Source: Pirellulales bacterium
GTDB taxonomy: Bacteria; Planctomycetota; Planctomycetia; Pirellulales; JAICIG01
NCBI GenBank assembly: GCA_025924495.1
Contig: JAICIG010000007.1
Location: forward strand, 1-40,546
DNA length: 40,546 nucleotides
Direction of reading: 5' to 3'
Part shown: positions 1 to 9,988 of the stretch, in pieces
Numbering within the stretch: position 1 is the stretch's first letter
Layout: each line of letters begins with the position of its first letter
Position numbers and translations under genes: made by a program
The notes under the pieces: generated by a model
What the model was told of the DNA's origin: nothing
The model's database searches: none
Seen by the model: the letters and a program-made list of their open reading frames with translations, nothing else

Positions 1-268
1 CTTGTGGCATGCGTTGGCCTTCAACTTTATGCGTCTCGTTGGATTGAAAGTTTTAGCGGCCTAGGAGAGCTGGGCGATTGGCAATCGCCTACACGAGCCG
101 GACTCCACGTTTTCAATCGCCAAAGAACATGCCGAACACGAGCTAACCCAACCGAAAATATCCGCCCGAGTACTCGACTGTCCGGCGGCGCGAAAAAAAT
201 CCGTCGCCTGAGCCTAAGTGGCAATGCATTCCCGCAATTGATTCACAGCCTCGGAGCGAAAGCCGACA
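1..268. other. intergenic stretch at the left edge
   Basis: No coding region is supported here. The only visible structure is a perfect palindrome at 73-89, with arms GGCGATTG and CAATCGCC around a single central base. No T-run follows it on either strand, so it is not an obvious intrinsic terminator for the minus-strand gene that ends at 269. Confidence 0.5.
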
Positions 269-1723
269 CTACGCCAAGATCTCCTTCACGACGTTCCCGT
301 GCACGTCGGTCAGGCGATGGTAACGCCCTTGGAACTTATAGGTCAGCCGCGTGTGATCGATGCCAAGACAGTGCAGCATGGTGGCGTGCAGATCGTGCAC
401 ATGGACGGGATTTTGCGTGATGTTGTAGCAGTAATCGTCGGTTTCGCCGTAGGATACGCCCGGCTTGATGCCGGCGCCGGCGAGCCAGACAGTGAAGCAG
501 CGCGGGTGATGGTCGCGGCCGTAGTCTTCGGCCGTGAGCCGGCCTTGGCAATAGACGGTGCGGCCGAACTCGCCGCCCCAGATGACCAGCGTGTCATCGA
601 GCAGCCCGCGTTGCTCGAGATCGGCGATCAGTGCGGCCGAAGGCTGATCGGTATCGCGGCATTGGCCGACGATTTGTTTGGGCAACGACGTGTGCTGATC
701 CCAACCGCGATGGAACAATTGCACGAATCGCACGCCGCGCTCCACCAGTCGGCGCGCCAACAGGCAATTGGCGGCATACGTGCCGGGCTTCGCTGAATCG
801 GGCCCGTAGGCTTCAAACACGTGCTGCGGTTCGTCGGAGACATCGGTCAGTTCTGGCACCGAGGTCTGCATGCGATACGCCAGTTCGTACTGCGCGATCC
901 GCGTCGAGATTTCCGGATCGCCCAGTTCTCCAAGCTTCAACTGATTTAGTTTCGCCAAATCGTCGAGCATCCGCCGCCGCACGTCGTTCTTCATGCCGGT
1001 TGGGTTGGACAGGTACAACACGGGATCGCCGGCCGAACGGAACTTAATCCCTTGATACTTGGTCGGCAGGAAGCCGCTGCCCCATAGACGATCGTAAAGA
1101 GGCTGATCGTTCGGGTTGCCGCTGCCCTGCGAGACCATCGCCACAAAGGCGGGCAAGTCGTGGTTTTCCGTACCAAGACCATAAGATAACCAGGCGCCCA
1201 TACTGGGGCGGCCGGCCAGTTGCGCGCCCGTTTGAAAGAAGGTGACCGCAGGGTCGTGATTGATCGCCTCGGTGTGCATCGACTTGACGAAGCACAGCCG
1301 GTCCGCGATGCGAGCCGTGTGCGGCAACAGCTCGCTCAACCAGGCGCCGCTCTGACCGTGCTGAGCGAACTTGAATTTGCTCGGAGCGATCGGAAAGCTG
1401 GCCTGCGTGGCGGTCATGCCCGTCAGACGTTGGCCGCGGCGGATCGAGTCGGGCAGCTCTTTGGCTCGCTGCTCGGCCAGATGCGGCTTGTAATCGAAAA
1501 GATCCATTTGCGACGGGGCGCCCGACTGGAACAAGTAGATTACGCGTTTCGCTTTGGGAGCGAAGTGCGGCAGGCCCGGCAGGCCGCCGAGCGGTTCAGA
1601 GTCATTCGCTCTGGCATGCTGTTCGCCTAACAGCGAGGCAAGCGCGGCAACGCCTAGGCCGGTCCCGGTGCGACCAAAGAAATGGCGGCGAGTAAGCTGT
1701 AGGGAATTTTCGATTGGATGCAC
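269..1723 (-). CDS. DUF1501 domain-containing protein with Tat-like leader
   Basis: DUF1501 proteins are sulfatase/alkaline-phosphatase-like proteins, abundant in planctomycetes and usually encoded beside a PSD1 gene. Their substrate is not known; a role in degradation of complex polysaccharides is often proposed. The sequence shows a twin-arginine leader ([14 protein letters not shown], then a hydrophobic stretch), then the family pattern, including [11 protein letters not shown] near the start and GGEFGRT in the C-terminal third. I chose the GTG start at 1723 because GAGGAG lies 7 bases upstream and the leader begins directly after it. This gives 484 residues, the normal length. It lies 48 bases after the PSD1 gene, so the two are probably cotranscribed. 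Confidence 0.93.
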   Translation of the reverse strand: MHPIENSLQLTRRHFFGRTGTGLGVAALASLLGEQHARANDSEPLGGLPGLPHFAPKAKRVIYLFQSGAPSQMDLFDYKPHLAEQRAKELPDSIRRGQRLTGMTATQASFPIAPSKFKFAQHGQSGAWLSELLPHTARIADRLCFVKSMHTEAINHDPAVTFFQTGAQLAGRPSMGAWLSYGLGTENHDLPAFVAMVSQGSGNPNDQPLYDRLWGSGFLPTKYQGIKFRSAGDPVLYLSNPTGMKNDVRRRMLDDLAKLNQLKLGELGDPEISTRIAQYELAYRMQTSVPELTDVSDEPQHVFEAYGPDSAKPGTYAANCLLARRLVERGVRFVQLFHRGWDQHTSLPKQIVGQCRDTDQPSAALIADLEQRGLLDDTLVIWGGEFGRTVYCQGRLTAEDYGRDHHPRCFTVWLAGAGIKPGVSYGETDDYCYNITQNPVHVHDLHATMLHCLGIDHTRLTYKFQGRYHRLTDVHGNVVKEILA

Positions 1724-1771
1724 GTTACAACTCCTCACTCCCACACTCCCGCGTGGGAACGAGCTACGCAA

Positions 1772-4700
1772 CTATTCTTTCGTCACTGCCTCATCTAAGT
1801 TCAAAATCACGCTGGTCACGGCCGTATAGGCCGCCAACTCGGCCGCGTCGAGGAGTTCATCACGCGCAGCTTCGCCGGTCCTAAGCAACTCAGTCGCGGC
1901 TTCCGGCTCCGCGCGGTAGCGAGCCAGGTGATTCTGAAAGCCTTCTATTAGAATCGCCAGCTCGGCCGGCTGCGGACGCCGGGCCACGACCAGCCGGAAT
2001 GCCAATTCGATTCGCGCTTCGGGCGTCGCTTCACCCGCCAGCATCACGCGCTGGGCCAGCATCCGGGCCGCCTCCACAAAGGTCGTTTCATTCAAGAGTG
2101 CAAGCGCTTGCAGCGGCGTGTTCGTGCGAGTTTCGCGCACCACACAGGTCTCCCGCCCTGCGGCATCGAAGGTGATCATCGTCGGCGGCGCCACCGTGCG
2201 TTTCCAGAACGTGTAAATGCTGCGGCGATACAAACTCGCGCCGTGATCCTGCACATACTCGACGCTGGCCAATTCCTTCCATAAATCGCCGGGCTGATAG
2301 GGCTTCACCGAAGGGCCGCCAATCCGTTCGACCAGCAAACCGCTCGCGGCCAACGCCTGATCGCGAATCATCTCCGCTGCCAGCCTTACGCGCGGGCCGC
2401 GAGCCAGCAGCCGGTTCTCCGGATCGCGCCGCAACAGTTCGGCGCTCGGCCGTGAGGCCTGGCGATAGGTGGAGCTCGTGACGAGCAGCCGCAAAAGCGC
2501 CTTCGTGTCCCAGCCGTTGCGAACATATTCGGTCGCCAGCCAATCGAGCAGCTCGGGATGACTTGGCGCTTCGCCTTGCGCGCCAAAATCGCCCACGGTC
2601 TTGACCAAACCCGTGCCGAACAGCATTTGCCAGTGACGATTCGCCGCCACGCGCGCCGTCAGCGGGTTCGTCGGAGCAACCAGCCAGCGTGCAAATCCCA
2701 ACCGATTGGCCGGCGCATCGGCCGGCAAGGGCGGCATGCTGGCGGGAATCCCGGGCGTCACGTGCTCGCCGCGCTTATCGTATTCGCCGCGCACCAACAT
2801 GAACGTTTCACGCGGCGCGGCCATTTCCTGCATGACCATCGTCGTCGGAAAACTCTCGACAAACGCCTCGCGTTTGCGGCGCAAATCGACAACTTGCCGC
2901 CAGGCGTTGCGGATCGGTTCCGGCGCCGCCTCAGCCAGAAAGTAAGCGGCCAATTTCTGCGATTGATTTGCCGAGCGCTCGGCAGAAGGCAGGGCAACGA
3001 TCTCCGCGATGGATTCGGCCGCAGCGACGAGCGCCGCTTCGTTTTCCAACAGCGCGCGGCGATACACGCGCACATCATCCAGTCGGCCATGAAAGCGCCC
3101 GTCCGGTCCGCCGCCGCCGCCAATCCGCAGCGGCTCTTCGACGGCGAAACTCTGATTCAGGTCGTCGAGCAGCACCTTCAACGGTTCGGGCCGACCGTCA
3201 ATATAAATCTGGATGCCAGCGGCGACACGCGAGCCGTCGTAAGTGGCGAGCAGATGATGCCATTGGCCCGGCGGCAAACTGCGCTCGGTCTCGACGCGCA
3301 GCGAATCGTCGAGCCAGCGCATGACCAGGTTCAACTGCACCTTGCCGTTGGCGACGGAAAGAGAATAGCCGGCGGCCTCCGGAGCATCCTTCATCCGCGA
3401 GACGATTATGCCGCCCGCCGCATCGGCCGGATTCACCCAGGCCGAAGTGCTGAACTTATCAAGAAAGCCGAACGCACCCACGTTGCACGCATCGACGTAC
3501 CGCCGGCCCTCGAAGTCGCCTGCTTGACCGACGCGCCCGGGCGCGAAGGCGGGCTCGCCGTCCGAGAACTTTGCCGCGAGTTCGGCATGAACTCCGTTTT
3601 GAACGGCGCCGTCGAACGAGAACCGCGCTTCCAATCCATCTGTAAGAGTCCAGTCGGCCGGCGGCGATTTTGCGGCGGCGTTTTCCCAGGCTGCTTGGGC
3701 GTCGGGCAGATCTCGCGCCAGCCGATCGTACTCCGCTTCGGCGGCGGCGAGCGAACGCTCCAGCGCCGCCAGCTCCAACTGCTGCCGCGTCGTCGGCGAT
3801 CGGACGAGCGGCGGCGAGTTGCCGAACTTCACCGCCTTGCCTCGCTCCGGCACGTTGTTGAAGTAAGCGAAGAGACTATAAAATTCGCGCTGCGTGACGG
3901 GATCGAACTTATGGTCGTGGCAGCGTGCGCAGCCCAACGTCAAACCGAGCCAGACGGTGGCCGTCGTATCGACGCGATCGACGACATACTCGACGGCATA
4001 TTCTTCGGGGATGATGCCCCCTTCGCCGTTGCCGCGGTGGTTGCGATTGAAGCCGGTGGCGATCTGCTGGTCCAACGTGCAGCCGGGCAGCAGGTCGCCC
4101 GCCAGTTGCTCGACCGTGAATTGATCGAACGGCAAGTTGCGGTTGTAAGCGTCGATCACCCAATCTCGCCACCGCCACATGATGCGTTCGCCATCGCTCT
4201 GGTAACCGTTCGTGTCTGCGTAGCGAGCGGCATCGAGCCAGCGGACGGCCATCCGCTCGCCGTACCGCGGCGACGCCAAGAGCCGATCGACGGCTCGCTC
4301 GTAAGCCGCCAGCGAGTCATCTGCCAGGAAGACGTCGACCTCGGCCGGCGTTGGCGGCAAGCCCGTCAGATCGAATGTGACGCGCCGCAGGAGCGTCGTC
4401 TTATCGGCTTCCGGCGATGGCCCGACCCCTTCGGCTTCGAGTCTCGCTAGAATGAACGCGTCAACTTCATTGCGCGGCCAATGGATCTCTTTTACGGCCG
4501 GCGCGTTTGGCCGTGCGGGCGGAATGAACGACCAGTGCGACTGCCATTTGGCGCCTGCCGCAATCCAGCGTTCAAGCGTCGAAATTTGTGCGGCCGAAAG
4601 CTGCCGAGCGGAATCGGCCGGAGGCATGCGTTCGTCGGGATCGGCGGCCGTGATTCGCCGTACTAGTTCGCTGGTCTTCGGATCGCCCGGCACAATGGCG

Positions 4701-4948
4701 CGGTGTCCGCCGAGGTCGGCCAGCGCGCCGGCTTCGGTATCCAGCCGCAGATCGGCCTTGCGCTGCGCGGCGTCGGGACCATGGCATTGAAAGCAATGAT
4801 CGGAAAGGATTGGCCGCACGTCGCGGTCGAAGTCGATCTCAGCGGCTGTTAAGAATGCCTGCGACGGCGCCATCCACATGCACGCCAGGCTGGCGAACAG
4901 GAAAGCGCGTCCAACATTCGGAGCCCACTGCCTGGCAAGCCTCAGCAT
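1772..4948 (-). CDS. PSD1 and planctomycete cytochrome C domain protein (DUF1549/LamG/DUF1553)
   Basis: This is a large secreted protein of the planctomycete-specific class. A signal peptide is followed by a PSCyt1 cytochrome C domain with one haem-binding CFQCH motif near residue 55. Next come a DUF1549 domain (about 140-350, with a second CARCH motif near 340), a LamG/concanavalin-like carbohydrate-binding domain (about 440-620), and a C-terminal DUF1553 domain (about 700-1000). The ATG at 4948 is preferred over the one at 4990 because AGGAGA lies 9 bases upstream and a signal peptide starts there, giving 1058 residues. It is the first gene of a two-gene unit with DUF1501. Family knowledge suggests an outer-surface or periplasmic role in polymer breakdown; the exact reaction is unknown. 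Confidence 0.93.
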   Translation of the reverse strand: MLRLARQWAPNVGRAFLFASLACMWMAPSQAFLTAAEIDFDRDVRPILSDHCFQCHGPDAAQRKADLRLDTEAGALADLGGHRAIVPGDPKTSELVRRITAADPDERMPPADSARQLSAAQISTLERWIAAGAKWQSHWSFIPPARPNAPAVKEIHWPRNEVDAFILARLEAEGVGPSPEADKTTLLRRVTFDLTGLPPTPAEVDVFLADDSLAAYERAVDRLLASPRYGERMAVRWLDAARYADTNGYQSDGERIMWRWRDWVIDAYNRNLPFDQFTVEQLAGDLLPGCTLDQQIATGFNRNHRGNGEGGIIPEEYAVEYVVDRVDTTATVWLGLTLGCARCHDHKFDPVTQREFYSLFAYFNNVPERGKAVKFGNSPPLVRSPTTRQQLELAALERSLAAAEAEYDRLARDLPDAQAAWENAAAKSPPADWTLTDGLEARFSFDGAVQNGVHAELAAKFSDGEPAFAPGRVGQAGDFEGRRYVDACNVGAFGFLDKFSTSAWVNPADAAGGIIVSRMKDAPEAAGYSLSVANGKVQLNLVMRWLDDSLRVETERSLPPGQWHHLLATYDGSRVAAGIQIYIDGRPEPLKVLLDDLNQSFAVEEPLRIGGGGGPDGRFHGRLDDVRVYRRALLENEAALVAAAESIAEIVALPSAERSANQSQKLAAYFLAEAAPEPIRNAWRQVVDLRRKREAFVESFPTTMVMQEMAAPRETFMLVRGEYDKRGEHVTPGIPASMPPLPADAPANRLGFARWLVAPTNPLTARVAANRHWQMLFGTGLVKTVGDFGAQGEAPSHPELLDWLATEYVRNGWDTKALLRLLVTSSTYRQASRPSAELLRRDPENRLLARGPRVRLAAEMIRDQALAASGLLVERIGGPSVKPYQPGDLWKELASVEYVQDHGASLYRRSIYTFWKRTVAPPTMITFDAAGRETCVVRETRTNTPLQALALLNETTFVEAARMLAQRVMLAGEATPEARIELAFRLVVARRPQPAELAILIEGFQNHLARYRAEPEAATELLRTGEAARDELLDAAELAAYTAVTSVILNLDEAVTKE

Positions 4949-5270
4949 GCCGCGGTTCTCCTGGCCGGTATGAATGCCTGCGAGCCCCATGAGTTCCCAG
5001 AACCGCCCCCAAGCGGAATATCCAGGGTAACTCTTTACCGGCCACGTTACCAGAAGACGGCTTTAGCGAATCCATAAACATGGTCCCCGCAGGGTTATTC
5101 GCCTTGTCAGAGGCGGTTAAAGCTGCGCGAGCCGCTCATCATCGCAGCGTCGATTGCCGCAGTTCGGGCGGCGTGGCGGCTATGTGCGGCGGCGCGAGAC
5201 CAGTTATTATCGTTGTGGCCCATTCGGCGGTCAGCATTTGCATCTGCCTTGAACTTAAGGAAACCTACGC

Positions 5271-5837
5271 ATGAACTTCGGGGTCGTTCCGGTCGTATTG
5301 TCCATTGCCTCTGCATTCTTGGCGGCCGATGCGCCAGAGATGGAGCCAAACGCTGTCACTGTTCCTGGACAAGGTTGGGCGATCGCGTTCAAGTCTCCGC
5401 CGCTCGTCCAGTACGCCGGCAGTCGGGAAGGCAAGAACTTCCAATTTCGCGCGGCGGGCGAGGGAGGCTTTAATCTTTCGATCTACGTTGAAAAGCCGCA
5501 AGGCGATGGTGACAGCCATGAGGCCTGTTTCAAGCATTATTGGCCCTTGGCCAAACGAAATCCCATGATCGATCAAGCATCGGTCAAAGTGACGAAGGGT
5601 GACAACTACGTTCGAGTCGCATATGCGATTCGCGCGGGCAACCAGCAGGAAAAGCTGCAAGTTCGCAACGTCAACTACTACTTCGTTTACAAGGATCGCT
5701 GGACCGACGTCCATGTCTCCTTGTTTCCGCCGAAAGAAACCGATGAACAACTGCTCGAGCAATTCGAGCGTAGCCTGCGCTACAAGCCGAACGATAGTGA
5801 ATCGTCCGCTGACGCCGAGTCGGATCAAGCGAAATAA
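5271..5837 (+). CDS. secreted protein of unknown function
   Basis: The gene encodes 188 residues and I do not recognise the family. The N-terminus (MNFGVVPVVLSIASAFLAADA) is a clear signal peptide. The mature part is soluble, with alternating beta-like segments and several aromatic residues (NYYFVYKDRW), and ends in a Ser/Asp/Glu-rich tail. The start is supported by AAGGAAA about 7 bases upstream. It is divergent from the PSD1 gene, with roughly 320 bases between starts, so both promoters should lie in that gap. It has no obvious partner downstream. Confidence 0.75.
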   Translation: MNFGVVPVVLSIASAFLAADAPEMEPNAVTVPGQGWAIAFKSPPLVQYAGSREGKNFQFRAAGEGGFNLSIYVEKPQGDGDSHEACFKHYWPLAKRNPMIDQASVKVTKGDNYVRVAYAIRAGNQQEKLQVRNVNYYFVYKDRWTDVHVSLFPPKETDEQLLEQFERSLRYKPNDSESSADAESDQAK

Positions 5838-5985
5838 CGATGATGCTCGGAATGCTTGTTCGTCCCGCGCCAGACGCTATCGGCTAGGTCCTGCCGTGAA
5901 TGTGGACCTGGCTTAGCAATGCGAATTAAATAACTTCCCAATCCCCAGAACGCCGGAATTCAGTGGCCAGGCTTTTTCCTGTCTG

Positions 5986-6051
5986 CCACCAGCTTTAGCT
6001 GGTGGTATTCGAGCAATAACATTTGTTGTCTTCAGTCGGCTTTAGCCGACT
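5986..6051. repeat. pair of palindromes with AGCTTTAGCT-type core
   Basis: The first element has arms CCACCAGCT and AGCTGGTGG around TT (5986-6005). The second has arms AGTCGGCT and AGCCGACT around TT (6034-6051). Arms are perfect in both. They share the inner pattern GCT-TT-AGC but differ outside it, so they form stem-loops of one design rather than copies of one sequence. Confidence 0.8.
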
Positions 6052-6129
6052 TGTGTAAGCCTGCAGACGCTGGCTATCGGCATGCCATTGGAAGACATGA
6101 ATCGACATGAACTACCCTCTGCAAGTGGA

Positions 6130-6194
6130 AGCCGGCTAAAGCCGGCTGCACGACGGTTCTTGATGGCTCTCTTACCACCAGCTGAAGCTGGTGG
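6130..6194. repeat. second pair of palindromes of the same design
   Basis: The element at 6130-6147 has AGCCGGCT on both sides of AA. The element at 6175-6194 has arms CCACCAGCT and AGCTGGTGG around GA, the same arms as the copy at 5986-6005. The order is therefore type A, B, B', A over about 210 bases. Confidence 0.8.
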
Positions 6195-6363
6195 CAAGCA
6201 TGCCAATGCAGATCCGCTCGCTCATTGTCATATCTCTTTGCCGATCGCCTTTTGCGCACCAAGGAACGACCAACTCCCCTATGCACAACGACTCGAAGCT
6301 CCAGCAGGAAATCATCTAGCGACGATTTCTCCACAGTTTGGGAGGTTATTCAATCCTCGGTCC

Positions 6364-7845
6364 TTAGAGGCCCGCATCGGAAAACTCGTAGTTCTCCGCG
6401 TCGAACCGTCGCATCAGCAGCCGGTACTTCCAGGTAAAGTCGGGCCACAGCGTGGTATTGCGGCCGTGCGAGTCGAGGTACCAACTGGAGCAGCCCCCGG
6501 CCAGCCAGACGGTGCGCTGCATCTTTCGCTGTATCTCCAGGTTAAATGCTTCGTACGGCTTGCGCCGCGTCTCAAAGCTCGCGAGCCGCCGCTTCTCCAT
6601 GAACCGCAAGCAATCGACCATGTAGCCGAGTTGGGCTTCGATCATCACGATCAGCGACGTGTGGCCGATACCGGTGTTGGGTCCGGTCATCAGGAATAGA
6701 TTCGGAAAGCCGGGAACCGTCGTCCCGCGATAGGCCTGACCGCCGCTGTCGGCCCACTCGGCCGCCAGAGTTTTGCCGCCGCGGCCTTGCACGCGCAAAG
6801 CGAACGGGTTGTTGGTCACTTTGAAGCCAGTGCCGAGAATCATTGTGTCGACTTCGCGCTGGCGGCCGTCTTGTGTTACGACCGAGCGGGCGCGCACTTC
6901 GCGGATCGGCTCGGTGACGAGCTCTGCATTCGGCGCCGCGATCGCCGGATAAAAATCGTTGGAGATTAGGATCCGTTTGCAACCGGGCGCGTAAGTTGGC
7001 GTCAGCCTCTGCCGCAGGCCCTCGTCTTGGATTTGCCTGGCAAGATGCTTGCGGCCGGCGCGGGCGATCATCCGCGTCAGCTTCGGACTTTTCGTGAAGG
7101 CGGCCGCAACCAGTTCTCGCGACCAATAGGCGAACGAGCGGGCAAGACGCTGCGCCGCCGGGTAACGGCGATAGATGGCCCGCTCCATCTCGCTGATCGG
7201 CCGGTCGGGATGAGGCAGAATCCAAGGCGCCGTTCGTTGGTAAAGATGCAACCGCTCAACAAGCGGTTGAATCTGCGGCACGAACTGAATCGCCGACGCG
7301 CCCGAACCGATCACCGCCACACGCTTTCCCTTAAGATCGTGAGTATGGTTCCATTGTGCCGAGTGGAACATTGTCCCCGCGAAGTTTTCCAAGCCCGGCA
7401 ACTCGGGAACCGCTGGCTCGCTCAGGGCGCCGCAAGCTGTAATCAGCACATCCGCTGTGCATGCGCCGGCTGAGGTTTCGATTCGCCAGCGACGCGTGCT
7501 CTCATCCCAAGCGGCATTCAGCAGTTCGTGATTGAAGCGTATCCGGGGAAGCAGTTCGTGCCGCTCGGCAACTTGTTTGAGATAGGCCCAAATTTCCGCC
7601 TGCGACGAATACGTATGAGTCCACTCCGGATTCAGCGCGAAGGAGAATGAATAGAGACGCGATGGAACGTCGCACTTGCAGCCCGGATAGTTATTGTCCA
7701 GCCATGTGCCGCCGAGATCGGCGCGGCGTTCCAATAGAGCGAAGCCGATCCCGGCGCGCTTGAGGGCGATCGCCGCGCCGATCCCGGAAACCCCCGTGCC
7801 GACAATCGCCACGCGCGTGTGGGCGATTTCTGTCTGCACGTTCAT
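6364..7845 (-). CDS. flavin-containing monooxygenase, Baeyer-Villiger type
   Basis: The enzyme should use FAD, NADPH and O2 to oxygenate ketones or soft nucleophiles in the cytoplasm. An FAD-binding Rossmann motif (GTGVSG, residues 16-21) is followed by GGTW at 45-48. The Baeyer-Villiger fingerprint F-x-G-x3-H-x3-W lies at 155-165 (FAGTMFHSAQW), though the final P/D position is N. A second, NADPH-binding Rossmann motif (GSGASA) starts at 180. The late ILGTGFK and GPNTG motifs are also present. The length of 493 is normal. The start is supported by AGGAGA about 9 bases upstream. It stands alone, so the substrate cannot be inferred from neighbours. Confidence 0.92.
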   Translation of the reverse strand: MNVQTEIAHTRVAIVGTGVSGIGAAIALKRAGIGFALLERRADLGGTWLDNNYPGCKCDVPSRLYSFSFALNPEWTHTYSSQAEIWAYLKQVAERHELLPRIRFNHELLNAAWDESTRRWRIETSAGACTADVLITACGALSEPAVPELPGLENFAGTMFHSAQWNHTHDLKGKRVAVIGSGASAIQFVPQIQPLVERLHLYQRTAPWILPHPDRPISEMERAIYRRYPAAQRLARSFAYWSRELVAAAFTKSPKLTRMIARAGRKHLARQIQDEGLRQRLTPTYAPGCKRILISNDFYPAIAAPNAELVTEPIREVRARSVVTQDGRQREVDTMILGTGFKVTNNPFALRVQGRGGKTLAAEWADSGGQAYRGTTVPGFPNLFLMTGPNTGIGHTSLIVMIEAQLGYMVDCLRFMEKRRLASFETRRKPYEAFNLEIQRKMQRTVWLAGGCSSWYLDSHGRNTTLWPDFTWKYRLLMRRFDAENYEFSDAGL

Positions 7846-8183
7846 CCCAATGTCTCCTGAAGTCGACCGCCAACGCCATTGGTCAATCGTATCGGTCCGC
7901 CGAACGCTTGCTAATGGGCGCGAACTCGCGCAGGCATGGAATATTGCGTCGGTTTGTGTCCGCTCGTCTTCCGGAACTGCACGAGCCTGACGGCAGACGG
8001 AACTTGCATGCGGTGCTGGCGCCGGTGCGCGTCCCCGTAAGTTTCCCCGCCATTAATATTTAAAACTTTCCGGAAAGCTCGGTGAAAGGAATCGCGCCGA
8101 TGCGAGTCTAAAATCGTAGTCGGGCGCGGTCGCCCCGGCGATTGCGGATATTCCTCGATTTCTCTCGAGCCAGGAGCAGCGTC
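7846..8183. other. divergent intergenic region
   Basis: This region separates the monooxygenase from the small membrane protein and should hold both promoters. An AT-rich patch around 8050-8068 runs into the 12-base palindrome CTTTCCGGAAAG at 8066-8077, which could be an operator or the core of a promoter. No gene is supported. Confidence 0.4.
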
Positions 8184-8516
8184 ATGCCAGATGCAATCAC
8201 ATTGAAACTTACTCAGACCACAGCGTGCGTCGGTCTGTTGCTGGCGGGCGGTCTATTCGGCGGCGGTTATTTTGCGGGCGATCACGCCGCCCGGAGCGAT
8301 TCTCAGGCAAAGATCGATCAGGTGAATCGTCAGTTGATGGACACCATGCAGAAAGTTATGGACTGGAACGTGTATCGCATGCGCAGCTTCTATGAATCTC
8401 GCCAGAAGGAGCAGTCGACGGCCTCCGGCTCATCCGATGCACCATATGACTTGCCGGACTCTGCCGCCCGAGAGGAGTCCTCTTTGCCTCGGCCGACAAG
8501 GAATGAAGCGTTATAG
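8184..8516 (+). CDS. small single-pass membrane protein of unknown function
   Basis: This gene of 110 residues is not recognised. One Gly-rich transmembrane helix (about 12-30: TACVGLLLAGGLFGGGYFAG) is followed by a short amphipathic stretch likely to be helical (about 37-70) and a Ser/Pro-rich, disordered-looking tail. The ATG at 8184 is preferred over 8142 because AGGAG lies 7-8 bases upstream. It converges on the acyltransferase gene that ends at 8550. Confidence 0.65.
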   Translation: MPDAITLKLTQTTACVGLLLAGGLFGGGYFAGDHAARSDSQAKIDQVNRQLMDTMQKVMDWNVYRMRSFYESRQKEQSTASGSSDAPYDLPDSAAREESSLPRPTRNEAL

Positions 8517-8549
8517 CACCCATGCTAACTTCATCTCCATGCTCATCAT

Positions 8550-9659
8550 TCAGCCTTTGCCTGCCGCGAGCCACTCGCACATCACTCGCTTCAGCCGCAA
8601 GGCTTGCGCCCGCGGCGCGCCGGCGAAGTGCGTGTAGCGATAGTTCGCGACCAGCGAGGTCTGCCAAGGTTGTTTGCATTTGAGAGAACCGGGGCCCAGG
8701 TCAAAGGTATGATCGCCGCGCTGAAAGCTGTCTTCGATCACACGTCGCATCAGCACGGTGCCGGCGCCCGCCTTGGTCGCCGCAGCGTCGAAGCCCATCC
8801 GCAGTCCGTACAAGTGGCCGTGGTAATGATAGTTGTAGATGAAGGCGATAGGCCGACCTGAGAGCAGCAACATGCTGAGATCGGCGCCGCCGGCACGGAT
8901 GGCTTGCTGGTGAGCGTCGCGCAAGTAGTGGCGCACCGACTCATGACTCAATGTAGTGCCCGTAGCAGAAGAGCCTTGCCAGCTCTTAGCCGCGATCGAT
9001 TCACAAGCTTCGTAGAGATCCCAGCGAGGATCGTCATCGCCACAGGCCGCGCCTTCCGGGCGGTATCGGATGAAGTCAACTTCGCCTTCGGCGGCCAATT
9101 TCCGTTCCGAGCGGGCAACGTTATTCCGCCAGTGGTGTCCGCGATCCGACCAATAGGCTTGCCAGCCGCCATCGAGTTCGACGATGGCGCTCTGGCTGCC
9201 GATTTGCTCCAGGGGCTGCCAGCCGGCGCGCTGCATGGCGTTCTGACTGCGGCCGTGGTCGACGCCGTCGCGATCGACCCAGCGGAGGTCGAGCAAGTCC
9301 CAATCGCGCTTGCCGGTCCGCAGATAGCGCATGACCGCGGTCAAGGTCGCCGTAGGTTGCGGGCCGATCGGGCCATAGAACATGCCCCAGTCATGCAGAG
9401 GATAGGTCAGGACGCGCACCGGGCCCAGACGCGACACCTCGGTGCGTACGACCAGCGGCACGATGCCGAGCACTTCGTCGCCCGCCCGGACCACCAGCAC
9501 CCGCAGCTTCTGCTCGGCGCCATGATGACGCCAATAGGGTTCGAGCCAGTCGAGCGATTGAAAGAAGGTTGCTCCACGCGTTTGGCCGAGCAGCGCATTC
9601 CACAGCAAGCGGTAACCGGCCAGATCGGCCAGCTCATTGATTTCGGTAACGTGGAGCAT
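8550..9659 (-). CDS. GNAT-fold acyltransferase of the FemAB/CelD type
   Basis: The protein resembles the BioF2-like / CelD ('acetyltransferase involved in cellulose biosynthesis') family, which carries two GNAT-like halves and is common beside exopolysaccharide genes. Visible hallmarks are an N-terminal FFQSLDWLEPYWRHHG segment, a middle segment with ERKL, and the C-terminal FDLGPG.LKCKQPW pattern typical of the family. The ATG at 9659 gives 369 residues; a TTG at 9674 is an alternative and neither has a strong ribosome binding site. An acyl or aminoacyl transfer to an envelope sugar is a reasonable guess, but the substrate is unknown. Confidence 0.8.
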   Translation of the reverse strand: MLHVTEINELADLAGYRLLWNALLGQTRGATFFQSLDWLEPYWRHHGAEQKLRVLVVRAGDEVLGIVPLVVRTEVSRLGPVRVLTYPLHDWGMFYGPIGPQPTATLTAVMRYLRTGKRDWDLLDLRWVDRDGVDHGRSQNAMQRAGWQPLEQIGSQSAIVELDGGWQAYWSDRGHHWRNNVARSERKLAAEGEVDFIRYRPEGAACGDDDPRWDLYEACESIAAKSWQGSSATGTTLSHESVRHYLRDAHQQAIRAGGADLSMLLLSGRPIAFIYNYHYHGHLYGLRMGFDAAATKAGAGTVLMRRVIEDSFQRGDHTFDLGPGSLKCKQPWQTSLVANYRYTHFAGAPRAQALRLKRVMCEWLAAGKG

Positions 9660-9988
9660 GATTGATGCCGCCAAATTGTCGGACTGCCCGGTAAGCGTCG
9701 GGGCGAGCTACCACCGAGCAAGCGTTATGCCGGGGCGGATTGCCGCCAGACCTCCTATTCCAGCCGCTTACTTAGACCCTTTAGCCGCTCAGACTTGCGC
9801 CTTCGGGCGTCACTTCGGTTTTCGCCGATGCGTTGCCAAAAAGCAACCTGCGGCGTTTCTGCAACGCCACGCGCCCAGGGCCAGGTAGGCAGCTTGCGCC
9901 TCTGGATTTTCTCTCTCCATGCCCTAAGATGCTGCTCATTGTCCAGGCAAGTTCTCAGAGCAACGCGAGAGATTTCGGAGGCGCGAAC
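9660..9988. other. divergent intergenic region
   Basis: About 330 bases separate the divergently transcribed acyltransferase and isomerase-like genes. Nothing beyond ordinary sequence was seen; both promoters should lie here. Reading frames that continue upstream of the GTG at 9989 lack a ribosome binding site and family-like sequence. Confidence 0.4.

Larger units (their letters stand above)
5838..6363. other. intergenic region carrying short palindromic repeats
   Basis: No gene is supported between the secreted protein and the monooxygenase. The region contains four related palindromes of about 18-20 bases, at 5986-6005, 6034-6051, 6130-6147 and 6175-6194, described as repeats below. Confidence 0.6.

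Noticed and set aside
2558..4450. Open frame of 630 codons on the plus strand opposite the PSD1 gene
   Set aside because: The minus strand clearly encodes PSD1 domains. The antisense product is Arg-rich with no domain and no ribosome binding site was found.
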